Assembly (NCBI GenBank): GCA_022360015.1
Contig: JAKSDQ010000063.1
Span: 1 to 47,481 of the forward strand
Origin: Cytophagales bacterium
GTDB lineage: Bacteria; Bacteroidota; Bacteroidia; Cytophagales; Cyclobacteriaceae
Length of the DNA stretch: 47,481 nt
Reading direction: 5' to 3'
Shown here: piece after piece, positions 17,007 to 26,058 of the stretch
Numbering within the stretch: position 1 is the stretch's first letter
Layout: each line of letters starts with the position of its first letter
The notes under the pieces: model-generated
The model's input: only the letters and a program-made list of their open reading frames with translations
What the model was told of the DNA's origin: nothing
Database searches by the model: none
Made by a program: the position numbers and the translations under genes

Positions 17007-20000
17007 ATGAAACGATTATTCATAATAAATACGATTTTTTGTTTTGCATGCCTGAATTTATTCTTTGGATCCACACTTTGGGCCCAAAGTGTGAGGTTTC
17101 CGGTTGGTGTTACCTTTAACGTACCCCAACCCCACCGGCAAGGGCTGATCGAGTATGTGGCTGTCGAAGAACGGATCAACGCCTCGCTACAATTCAACGG
17201 CAATGCCAGTCAATGGGATGTAAGGTTGCGCTTAACGATTGAAGGCATTTCGAACAACGTCAGGATCCAAACCAATCCCAACGTATTCATAGAACCCATA
17301 AGGCTTAATCAGTTTGAGTTAACCAGCCTGAGTATCGCCGACCTGACGCCTTATTTCGATTACTCAAATAATGTTTTCAGTGGCATATCGGCAGAAGATC
17401 TGGAAAATAGTGGCGGTGGATTGCCGGCGGGAACTTATCGTTTCTGTTTGGAGGCTTTGGATAATCGTACATTAACCCCTTTAAGTAATGCCTCCTGTGC
17501 CAATGTGAACGTTATTGTCAGACAACCCCCGCTGCTCAACCAGCCTGCTTGCGGGAACATCACCAGCTTTTCCCAGCAGCAAAATTTTTCATTTAGCTGG
17601 AGCTCGGTTCCGGGCATTAGCCAATACCGTTTGACCATTGCGGAGGTGCTCGAAGGGCGCACCCCCCTCGACGCTTTGGAGATCAACAATCCCAATATGC
17701 AGGTCTTTGAGGTCACAGGTAATTTTTTTCAAATTCCTCAGGATGCTTTTTTAAGATGGAACCAGGGCCAAACGTATGTTTACAGGGTACAGGCAGTGGA
17801 CCCAATGGAGCAAACCAATCTTTTCAATGATGGATTTAGCACGATTTGTACCTTTCAGTACGGGTATAGCGCAGGCGGTTCTTTAGCATTATCAGCACCT
17901 TCCAACCGGGAAGTCATTCCACCCGTATCCTCTACCATATTTGCCTGGGGAAGCCCCGACAACCTCAGTGCGCAACAGCCACTCAGTTATCATATGCGGG
18001 TGGTAGAGTTAGATGAAGGTGAGCAACCTGAAGATGCCATAGCCAACAACGCCGCGGTATTCCAGGACAGTACAAGGATTACCCACAGCGGTTCGGGATG
18101 GAGTATGCGGTTGCGTGAGTCTTTAGCCCCGGAAAAAAATTATGCCTGGCAGGTAAAAGCGTATACGCATGGCGTGGAGATTGCCGCCAGTAATGTACAG
18201 ACATTTGAAACATCCCCGCTGATCTCAGAAATACATGCGGGAAAACACATCATTTCGGTCACCACACTACGGGACGGGGCTACTTTTTCTAACCTTACCG
18301 GAGAAGGCACCCTGATGCTGGATGCCGATAGTAACCGGTATGAGGTTTCTTTTGTTAACCTCGAGGTAAAACTCTATTCAGGCAGAATGATCCTCGAAGA
18401 TGGTATCATCGATTATGAACTTCCCGATGAATTTGAAGACATTCCGCTTTCACCCAAAGAGACAAAAAACGGGGAAGCCACATTCTATCCTGAAAAAATT
18501 CAATTAGATAAATACGCACTGCAAATCTACGGCCAGGCGCGGTGGCAAATGCCATTCTTGCTAACCGAAGACTCCAGGCAAGCGGTGATTACGGCTAAAA
18601 CATGGGTCAATTATGACGCATTACGCCTCAACGGCAAAATCCCGCTGACTGCAGGCAACTATTTCCGTTTCCAGGATCCGTACGATTTCAGGTTATTGCT
18701 TAGGGAAGATGAATCTGATTTCCTGGTCAGTAACAACACCTTTCAACAGCGATTTTTCGGCTTTTTCATTTTGCCTGAAGCAGTAGATGGCAATCAAGTG
18801 GACAGTGTGAGTTTCTCATTCCGAAACTTTGATCAATTGTTTTACAATCGCATGGAAGCGCATGCCAACAACGGGATCTCACTATCTGCCAATGCCAATT
18901 TTCATCTCATTCCCAGGATCACTGTCATTGATCTCGAAGATAGCCGGTCCCCTGGCACCAGGTCTTCCGATCAACTATGGAAAGGTGCTTATTTTGAGGA
19001 ATATGATATGGTGTTGAAAGATAAATTTGATGATCACCACCTTGTTTTCCCCAATACAATCACCCACAGTGTGGTGCAGGGACAATCCACCGACTATGCT
19101 GCCGAGGTTTCCACCAATGGATTACAACTGGAAATGACGCAATCCTATGACGCATCAAACCGGTTGGCTTTCAATACCTTCGGCGGTCACCTGCGGAAGA
19201 TAGCATTTTCGATTATGGATAACTCCATCGAAAAAGGCCTTTTCGAAGCCTCCATTCATGTTCCTTTCATTCGTGACGAATTGATCGGTTGCGAGATCAC
19301 ATTAACGGACGAAGGGTTCGAAAATAACAGGCTGCAGGAAGACCTGTCATCCTACGAGATCTCCTTTGGGCAAAAGACCACAGACGATAGGTTCCACGCA
19401 TTCGCTACGCTCATTGAAACGCCCTATTTTGACAGTTTCAATGCTTTAAAGGCAGACCTGGATTTTAGGTGGGCCCACTTTGACATCGTGCTGAACAATG
19501 TAACAGACCTTAAGATCTGGGGTAACGGGAAGGTTGGCTTCGGTACGCCCGGGGGCAGGTACAGGCTGGATGAATACGTGGTAGGGCGCCTGGATCAATA
19601 TGAGATCACCATTTTTGACCTTGGCATTGAGCTGTACAAATCCATTTATGCCGTTTCTACCGGGTACCAGATCTCTTTCGGTGAAGATATTACGGGCAAG
19701 GATGGAAAGCCTGTAGCGGCGGAGTTGATCACAGGCCGGGGGTTTGACAGGCCAAGGTATCAAACAAGGGAGGATAACCCGGCTTTTGAAAATGAAGAAA
19801 ATGAAGAGGACATCGAACAGCCGTCCTTAATCGGTGACAGAACAGCCTTTAGTGAAAGGCAAAAGATACTGGACAATCAAACGTCTCACTGGGGGAATTT
19901 CACTGAAGGGAGCGATAGCTTCTCTAATCATCATAAAGCCGGTGAAGGTGCCATGAAAAATTTCACGGTCGAACCTTATTCTTCCTTTTACTTTAAGATG

Positions 20001-22898
20001 AACCTATTGGTAATTATTGCTGAATTCAGCGGCTTCAGAGTAAAAGATGATCCTGAATGGGGCGATTGTACAACAGGATTCGGCAGTGCTATGATCCGGT
20101 TCCCATTTGAGTATAATGGTAGCGCAAAAATTACCCTGGGCAAAACCACAGGGGATGACCCATTCAACTACTGGATGTTTGATGTCTCTTACGGGATGGG
20201 AGAATTTGCCAATGTTACCAATCCTTTAGACGCCATGGTCTACGAAAAGATAAATACATCCAAAAAGAATGATCTAAACGGAGGCATAGGCTACGGTATA
20301 GACGACAGGGAAGAGGCTGCTAACTTTTTAGAAGATGAAAAAGAAGCCGAAATAGACGACCTGTTAACGGACAAGGAAAGAGATGTCCAGATGTCAGGAT
20401 TAAGGGAAAAGGAGGGTGAACTGGTAAAGGCACAAGAGGAGCTTGATTTGCTCCGGGACAAATCAACCGATAGGAAATACCGGGAAGCAAAGGAGGCTTA
20501 TGAAACTGCGAGCCGGGACTTGGAAGAAAAAATGAGAGAAATAGAAGCCCGGCACGCAGACCTTAAGAAAGAAATTGACGACCTGGAAAAGGAAAAAGAC
20601 ACCAAAAAACGAGCTGCTGAAAAAGCCGGAAAATTTAAGCGTGATCAAGATAAAGCAATCGCTAAAAACCCGGTATATAAAAGGCTGCAAAAAGAGATAA
20701 AAAGATTCCAGCAAGAAGGGAAAGAAAACACCGAAGAATTTCGCAACCTGGTCAAAGAGAATAATACAGTAGTAGAAGGATTAAGAGATAGTAAGATCGT
20801 AAAGGAATACAATGAAACCAAAGATGCCTATGAAGATTTCGAAGCTAAAAAAGGTCCTATACTAGCCGATAAAAAAGAAACTTTAAAAAAGGCGATCAAA
20901 AGAAGCAGCGCTCCATATAAACAAGAAATCGACAATTTAAAAAAGGATAAAAAAAAGAAGAGGCAGGCGTTTAATGCCGCTATTGACCGGCGAAATCTCA
21001 GAAGGCAACTAAAAAAGAATACTACAATTAAAACTTTGGAAGAAAAAGTCGTCAAGCTTAAAACTAAAGTGAAAAATGAGAGGGGTCGGTTATCCCCGGG
21101 AGATTTAAATGACTTGAAAAAGATTAAATCAAAGGAAGCAGAACTCAAAAAAAGTCAACAAAAATACAACGATTTCCTGGAAACCAGCAAACGTTTTATA
21201 GCAAAAGAAAGGGAGTTGGAAGAGGAGGCTAAGAAGGCAAAAGACCTGGTAAAAAATGTTGAAGCTGATATTGAGGTAAACGAACGTGTGTTACAAAGAG
21301 TTAAAAATGACAAGCATAGTGCAGATGATTTAGAGGCTATTATGAGGATTAGGGAAAAAGGATACGATCTGCTGGTAAAGAAAGAAGAGTTAACCAAAAA
21401 AATGAACACAGCAAATGGCTTGCTGGATGAGCACAGGAACAAGAACAAAGCCATATACGACGAACGTGAAAGACTAAGAAAAGAAACTGAAAGCACCCAA
21501 GCAGAGATAGATAAGACGACAACAAGAAGGGCCGAGGAATGGCGCAGTAAGGAGCCATTAAAAAGTGCACATCTCGATAAAAAAAAGAAAGAATTGTCTC
21601 ACATAAAAGCTTTCCTGGATGATAGGACTGCTATAAGAAACCGTGATGATAGCAAATTGGGTACTATTTTCAAAAATATCGGTAAAAGAATGGCCGGCAG
21701 CCAGAAAAATGCTCTTGCCGATGAGCTGAAGGGCCGCAAAGAAAAATTCCAAAAAAGACCTAATTCTGCACTCTTTCCTAATAAGATCGTTAGCAAGTCC
21801 ATGACCGGGATAAGAAAAGCGCTTGTAGATGGGATCAATATGGGGCCAATCACCATGGTCGGAGGAATGTTCCGGGTATTCAAACACATGAACTACGGCC
21901 TGGATGATGACACACAACAACTGATCGATACTTTTAATGGAGAGGAAGAGACAACTGAAGATGGTGCTCCCATGGCTTTGACCGACCTGCTCCAGCAAAG
22001 TACGATAAAGAACGCAATGGCAGGTTCTTCTTTAGGAACATCTGCTGATAATACCGTCACGTTCAAACCCGACCGGAATGTCATTTGCGGGATCACTTTT
22101 GCTACTTCGATCATTGACACCCCCACGTTTGGCGCTACTTTTAGCGGAACCGCCACCCTTGATCTGGCCATCGGTGAGTCAGGGTTCTTTCGCCTGGATG
22201 CAAATATGGATCTTTTTAACATGAGAACCATACTACAAGGTGTAGACTATTCCATGTTCCAGGCCCGGGCTACTGCATTTTTTGCCTGGGACAAGAAGGG
22301 ATTAAAAACGGGCGCATTGACCGCCGATTTCACTACAGGTTCTAATGTTCTATGTGGAGAGGGAGATTTGGCTTTTCTCTATCACCGTGAGCCGGACTTT
22401 GATAATGTCATCCTGGAAATAGGCAAGCCGGATAAAAGGATATACCTGCTGCCGGGGTGTTTTGGCATGAGGATGTCGACGTACTTTAAATATGTCCAGG
22501 TACGTTCAGGCACGGATATCGAGTTACATTTAGCCAAAGGCCTGGGAGCAGAGTTTAGAACACCCATGATCAATTTTCAAATTGCGCGTGTAAGAGGCAG
22601 GGCTAAAGCTTTTGTAGATCTGGGTATCCTCGTAGGTGCGGAAATCAATCCCAAATTCCGGTTTACCAAAGTAGGAGGCTTTTTAGAAGGCCACATCGGT
22701 GCATACATCGACTACGAGGTACCGATGTTCAATAAATATGGCACGCTCACTATTGCAGAATTCTATGCTTTAGCCAGAATTATGGGAACCTGGCCTGAAG
22801 GTGAACCTATGAATATAGAAGCCGACGTGCTGGTGCGATTTAAAGTAGTAGGAATGAGCCAGGAAATTAAGCTGAAATACAACCAACGAATAGGATAG
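17007..22898 (+). CDS. giant TANFOR-domain surface protein with long coiled coil
   Basis: 1963 residues. The signal peptide (about 1-27) ends in LWAQ. Residues 28-170 match the TANFOR domain of Bacteroidota surface proteins: VRLRLTIEG, RIQTNPN, FELTSLSIADLTPYF, LPAGTYRFCLEALD. Fibronectin-like segments follow (about 175-400; SFSWSSVPGISQYRLTI, YHMRVVELDEG), then a long beta-rich region to about 1100. Residues about 1110-1590 are highly charged, Lys/Glu-rich helical coiled coil. The C-terminal 300 residues are beta-rich again and end IKLKYNQRIG with no T9SS sorting domain. It lies 7 bp after the barrel gene and 22 bp before the FN3 gene. It probably spans or projects from the outer membrane; the exact function is unknown. 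Confidence 0.85.
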   Translation: MKRLFIINTIFCFACLNLFFGSTLWAQSVRFPVGVTFNVPQPHRQGLIEYVAVEERINASLQFNGNASQWDVRLRLTIEGISNNVRIQTNPNVFIEPIRLNQFELTSLSIADLTPYFDYSNNVFSGISAEDLENSGGGLPAGTYRFCLEALDNRTLTPLSNASCANVNVIVRQPPLLNQPACGNITSFSQQQNFSFSWSSVPGISQYRLTIAEVLEGRTPLDALEINNPNMQVFEVTGNFFQIPQDAFLRWNQGQTYVYRVQAVDPMEQTNLFNDGFSTICTFQYGYSAGGSLALSAPSNREVIPPVSSTIFAWGSPDNLSAQQPLSYHMRVVELDEGEQPEDAIANNAAVFQDSTRITHSGSGWSMRLRESLAPEKNYAWQVKAYTHGVEIAASNVQTFETSPLISEIHAGKHIISVTTLRDGATFSNLTGEGTLMLDADSNRYEVSFVNLEVKLYSGRMILEDGIIDYELPDEFEDIPLSPKETKNGEATFYPEKIQLDKYALQIYGQARWQMPFLLTEDSRQAVITAKTWVNYDALRLNGKIPLTAGNYFRFQDPYDFRLLLREDESDFLVSNNTFQQRFFGFFILPEAVDGNQVDSVSFSFRNFDQLFYNRMEAHANNGISLSANANFHLIPRITVIDLEDSRSPGTRSSDQLWKGAYFEEYDMVLKDKFDDHHLVFPNTITHSVVQGQSTDYAAEVSTNGLQLEMTQSYDASNRLAFNTFGGHLRKIAFSIMDNSIEKGLFEASIHVPFIRDELIGCEITLTDEGFENNRLQEDLSSYEISFGQKTTDDRFHAFATLIETPYFDSFNALKADLDFRWAHFDIVLNNVTDLKIWGNGKVGFGTPGGRYRLDEYVVGRLDQYEITIFDLGIELYKSIYAVSTGYQISFGEDITGKDGKPVAAELITGRGFDRPRYQTREDNPAFENEENEEDIEQPSLIGDRTAFSERQKILDNQTSHWGNFTEGSDSFSNHHKAGEGAMKNFTVEPYSSFYFKMNLLVIIAEFSGFRVKDDPEWGDCTTGFGSAMIRFPFEYNGSAKITLGKTTGDDPFNYWMFDVSYGMGEFANVTNPLDAMVYEKINTSKKNDLNGGIGYGIDDREEAANFLEDEKEAEIDDLLTDKERDVQMSGLREKEGELVKAQEELDLLRDKSTDRKYREAKEAYETASRDLEEKMREIEARHADLKKEIDDLEKEKDTKKRAAEKAGKFKRDQDKAIAKNPVYKRLQKEIKRFQQEGKENTEEFRNLVKENNTVVEGLRDSKIVKEYNETKDAYEDFEAKKGPILADKKETLKKAIKRSSAPYKQEIDNLKKDKKKKRQAFNAAIDRRNLRRQLKKNTTIKTLEEKVVKLKTKVKNERGRLSPGDLNDLKKIKSKEAELKKSQQKYNDFLETSKRFIAKERELEEEAKKAKDLVKNVEADIEVNERVLQRVKNDKHSADDLEAIMRIREKGYDLLVKKEELTKKMNTANGLLDEHRNKNKAIYDERERLRKETESTQAEIDKTTTRRAEEWRSKEPLKSAHLDKKKKELSHIKAFLDDRTAIRNRDDSKLGTIFKNIGKRMAGSQKNALADELKGRKEKFQKRPNSALFPNKIVSKSMTGIRKALVDGINMGPITMVGGMFRVFKHMNYGLDDDTQQLIDTFNGEEETTEDGAPMALTDLLQQSTIKNAMAGSSLGTSADNTVTFKPDRNVICGITFATSIIDTPTFGATFSGTATLDLAIGESGFFRLDANMDLFNMRTILQGVDYSMFQARATAFFAWDKKGLKTGALTADFTTGSNVLCGEGDLAFLYHREPDFDNVILEIGKPDKRIYLLPGCFGMRMSTYFKYVQVRSGTDIELHLAKGLGAEFRTPMINFQIARVRGRAKAFVDLGILVGAEINPKFRFTKVGGFLEGHIGAYIDYEVPMFNKYGTLTIAEFYALARIMGTWPEGEPMNIEADVLVRFKVVGMSQEIKLKYNQRIG

Positions 22899-22920
22899 TA
22901 GAAAGAAACAAAAAAGAACC

Positions 22921-24897
22921 ATGAAAAGAAGTTATTGGATAACGGTAGGGCTACTGGGCATAGCCTATTGCGGACTGGCACAGGATAACCGACAGTTACT
23001 GGTAAAGTCTGTAAAGCATACAGTGAAGGATCGATCGGTGACACAGCTAAAATGGCTCACCGATGATTTTGACCTTTCAAAAGAATACCACGTGTTTCGC
23101 AGGCCTTCCGGTAAAAAGAAATGGAAACTCCTGACGCCGACCCCTGTAAAATACAAAAGTCTTCCGCTCGCTCCTTTTTTAGCAGAGGATCGTAAGGTCC
23201 GGGATTATTTAAGCTTACTGGAAGGTGCTGATGGTCCGGTACCCGATATTATCCGGTTTGGCCTGATTGTAAAAGTCCTGGAAGCAAACGAATTCGCCAG
23301 GTACCTAGGCATTGCCTTTGATGACAGCACCGCAGTATCCGGCGCCACTTATGATTATAAGATCACGGAAATAGTAACCAAAAAATCAGGAAAGAGAAAA
23401 GACATCGATCTATTGGAGGTACGGGATTATGCTTCCAGCCTGGCGGCACGCCAGGAACCGCCCCGGTCTATAGTATTTGAAACATTGGAAAACAAAGTGG
23501 AATTCTACTGGATACCGGAGCCGGACAGGTACTTTGGCGTTAACCTGTTCCGGGCTGTTAAAGGTGAAGAGGCCGTTAAGGTAAACCAGGATGTTATTAT
23601 ACCGGTAGAATCGATGAACGAAGAAGGTTTTTTTGATTATCCCGATATCATGTATGCAGACTCTTCTTTGACGCTGGGTGTCACATACGTTTATCACCTC
23701 GTAGCTATCGACTTTTTTGGTATTGAATCCACCCCGAGCCAGTCCTTTGAGGTGACCTTAACGGACAAAAAACCACCAAAAGCGCCAAAAATCGAGAAGC
23801 TGGTACCTCACCCGGATGGGCGGGTGGAAATTTCCTGGACGACCGGTAATGAACCTGACCTTAAAGGCTTCACGCTTTACCGGTTCAACGGCTTGGAGGA
23901 TTCTATCCGAAAACCTTTGACACCCGAACCAATCGTGAGTCCTGCCTTCGAAGACCGACTGACCCGGTCAGGAATCTACCGCTACCAGGTGGTGGCAGAA
24001 GACTATTCAGGCAACAAAAGTGAATCAGGTATTCAGATGGTACAACTGAAAGATAAAATTCCGCCTGCAGGGGTATCTGATTTTACCGCAACGCTGGACT
24101 CGGTCTTTGTAGCCATGCGTTGGGACGCTTCTCCGTCGGAAGACGTTTGGGGATATCGGGTTTACCGCTCTGCTTTTGGTATAGATGAAAATCACTTTTC
24201 CCTTATCACCGACGGTATTATCAGGGGGTATACCTATGCAGACACTTTGCCCGGCCATGTAAAAAGTGCCTTTACTTATAAAGTGGTGGCATTGGATACC
24301 TCCATGAACACAAGTCAGGGGGCTTACGCCACCCTGGCTTTACAAGACTACCGGGCACCGGGCGCTCCCGCTATGGCCGGCATTACAAATGAAGCAGGAA
24401 ATAATATCCTTTCGTGGAGAAAGCGAAGGGAAAAAGACATCAGCCATTACACGTTGTACTTCGCAGGTTTCGGATCGGAAGATTGGCAAATCATAGACAC
24501 CAGCAAAAACAACCGTTTTCGAATAAACGAAGCGATGGATTCCGGACGGTGGCGAATAACCGCCAGTGACGTAACCGGCAACGAATCACCTCCTTCCGAA
24601 GAAATTATTTTTAAAAAGGATATGCCATTGGTTGAACCCGCCTATGAAAAATTTGAACTCATCCCCGGCGAAAAAGAGATAAAGTTACAATGGTCTACCA
24701 CGAACGACGCTGTGGTCAGAGGCCACGCCGTCTACCGGAAATCATCGGAAGGAGCTTACAAAAGAATTTCAGCGCTTATTTCCGGGAACAGCTTTGTGGA
24801 CCGTCCAAAGGCCGGTGGTAGTTATTTCTACCAGCTCAGGGGGTATACTTTCTCGGGAAAAACGATCAAATCAATCGAAAATAACATCACATTTTAA
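22921..24897 (+). CDS. exported multi-fibronectin type III protein
   Basis: 658 residues. The signal peptide ends in GLAQ (about residue 21). At least four fibronectin type III modules are visible, beginning near residues 282 (KPPKAPKIEKL...VEISWTTG), 378 (IPPAGVSDFTATL), 476 (RAPGAPAMAGI) and 573 (EKFELIPGEKEIKLQW). Each has the W...Y.VYR pattern of the fold. An N-terminal region of different character (residues 30-170) begins with a similar WLTDDFDLSKEYHVFRR motif. There is no sorting domain, so it may stay in the periplasm or bind the neighbouring barrel. It is separated from the next gene by 10 bp. Probably a structural or adhesion scaffold. Confidence 0.85.
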   Translation: MKRSYWITVGLLGIAYCGLAQDNRQLLVKSVKHTVKDRSVTQLKWLTDDFDLSKEYHVFRRPSGKKKWKLLTPTPVKYKSLPLAPFLAEDRKVRDYLSLLEGADGPVPDIIRFGLIVKVLEANEFARYLGIAFDDSTAVSGATYDYKITEIVTKKSGKRKDIDLLEVRDYASSLAARQEPPRSIVFETLENKVEFYWIPEPDRYFGVNLFRAVKGEEAVKVNQDVIIPVESMNEEGFFDYPDIMYADSSLTLGVTYVYHLVAIDFFGIESTPSQSFEVTLTDKKPPKAPKIEKLVPHPDGRVEISWTTGNEPDLKGFTLYRFNGLEDSIRKPLTPEPIVSPAFEDRLTRSGIYRYQVVAEDYSGNKSESGIQMVQLKDKIPPAGVSDFTATLDSVFVAMRWDASPSEDVWGYRVYRSAFGIDENHFSLITDGIIRGYTYADTLPGHVKSAFTYKVVALDTSMNTSQGAYATLALQDYRAPGAPAMAGITNEAGNNILSWRKRREKDISHYTLYFAGFGSEDWQIIDTSKNNRFRINEAMDSGRWRITASDVTGNESPPSEEIIFKKDMPLVEPAYEKFELIPGEKEIKLQWSTTNDAVVRGHAVYRKSSEGAYKRISALISGNSFVDRPKAGGSYFYQLRGYTFSGKTIKSIENNITF

Positions 24898-24907
24898 AGA
24901 GGAAGTC

Positions 24908-25993
24908 ATGAAAAAAATCGTTCTATTCATATTTATCTTATCTTCCTGGCGGGTGCATGGTCAGGTATTCATCGGCTCTACACCCGGTACGCCGGAAGAC
25001 TGGGCTTCACTTCAGTTGGAAAGAAGCCCCGTACTTCGTGGTTTCGTTCCCTCGGGGGGTGATGAGGCCTGGATCCTGCGTCTCAGGGATTCGCACAATC
25101 TCACCAATATAACCTCACCTAACCTGGGTGGGTTGCTTTTGTACAACACAGGCGCATCTTACTTTAATTTTTGGGATCAAAATGCCCGCAGGTACCGCAT
25201 ACTGAATCCATGGGTGACGAGCTGGCTCGACCAGTCCGGAGTTGCCACCGGAGACGTTACCTATTTTCACCAAACCAATAACCCCAAAGTGGGGATTGGA
25301 ACGGCTTCCCCGGAAAACACCCTGGAAATTGCCGGAAAAGTCCTGATAGGCCAAAATTACAGTACCGATAATACCGTTGCGCCTGACAATGGATTAAGGG
25401 TCGAAGGAGAGATACAGGGCATCGGTATGACACCTCCCGGCGGGGTGATTATGTTTCATGGAGAGACTTCGGGTGTTTTTGATGGAAGTGGAAAAGGGGT
25501 CGCCGGCACGCCTTATGAAGGATGGGCGATATGCAATGGCCAAAATGGCACCCCTGATTTGCGCGGAAGATTTATTGTGGGAGTCGGCAGGAATGAAGAC
25601 CCTGCTTACGCAGGTAACACCACTTATCTAATGGGTGGTACAGGCGGGGAAGAAAAACATACGCTGACCCAACCGGAAATGCCTGCTCATAATCATAATC
25701 ATCCGAGTATGGTTAATAACACAGACCCGCGTTCCGAGGGAAGTACACAGGTTATCTCACATTCCCATGGTTTAAACTATGCTGGTGTATCTTTTAATAC
25801 AACGGGATCTTCCGAAGGCATTTTGGTTTCAGAGGACAGGAGAGAAAATCTCCTGACCACCCGTGGACTTCCCGCTATTCGAGCCACTAGCGCTGCCTTG
25901 GCCTTTACTATTACCTCCAATGGAGGCGATCAACCCCATGAAAACAGGCCGCCCTATTATGCATTGGCCTATATCATGCGGTTGAATCCATAA
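24908..25993 (+). CDS. phage tail-collar-like exported fibre protein
   Basis: 361 residues from the ATG at 24908. A longer frame from 24794 would overlap the FN3 gene and lacks a signal at its N-terminus, whereas this start gives the signal peptide KIVLFIFILSSWRVHGQ. The middle has NPKVGIGTASPENTLEIAGK, a linker motif common in Bacteroidota fibre-like proteins. The C-terminal half matches the phage tail collar fold: PPGGVIMFHG, GWAICNGQNGTPDLRGRFIVGVG, GGEEKHTLTQPEMPAHNHNH and the terminal ENRPPYYALAYIMRL. The HNHNH cluster is like the metal-binding histidines of T4 short tail fibres. It likely forms a trimeric tip. Its neighbours are surface proteins, not phage genes. Confidence 0.87.
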   Translation: MKKIVLFIFILSSWRVHGQVFIGSTPGTPEDWASLQLERSPVLRGFVPSGGDEAWILRLRDSHNLTNITSPNLGGLLLYNTGASYFNFWDQNARRYRILNPWVTSWLDQSGVATGDVTYFHQTNNPKVGIGTASPENTLEIAGKVLIGQNYSTDNTVAPDNGLRVEGEIQGIGMTPPGGVIMFHGETSGVFDGSGKGVAGTPYEGWAICNGQNGTPDLRGRFIVGVGRNEDPAYAGNTTYLMGGTGGEEKHTLTQPEMPAHNHNHPSMVNNTDPRSEGSTQVISHSHGLNYAGVSFNTTGSSEGILVSEDRRENLLTTRGLPAIRATSAALAFTITSNGGDQPHENRPPYYALAYIMRLNP

Positions 25994-26058
25994 CGATACT
26001 TCAACCGGACAATTATTTCCCGGATTGACTGAATTCACAAGAATCTAAACACATAGCA

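Noticed and set aside
20463-21998. Open frames rich in Ser, Leu and Phe on the minus strand opposite the coiled coil
   Set aside because: They are the antisense of Lys/Glu-rich codons; no start context or family similarity.
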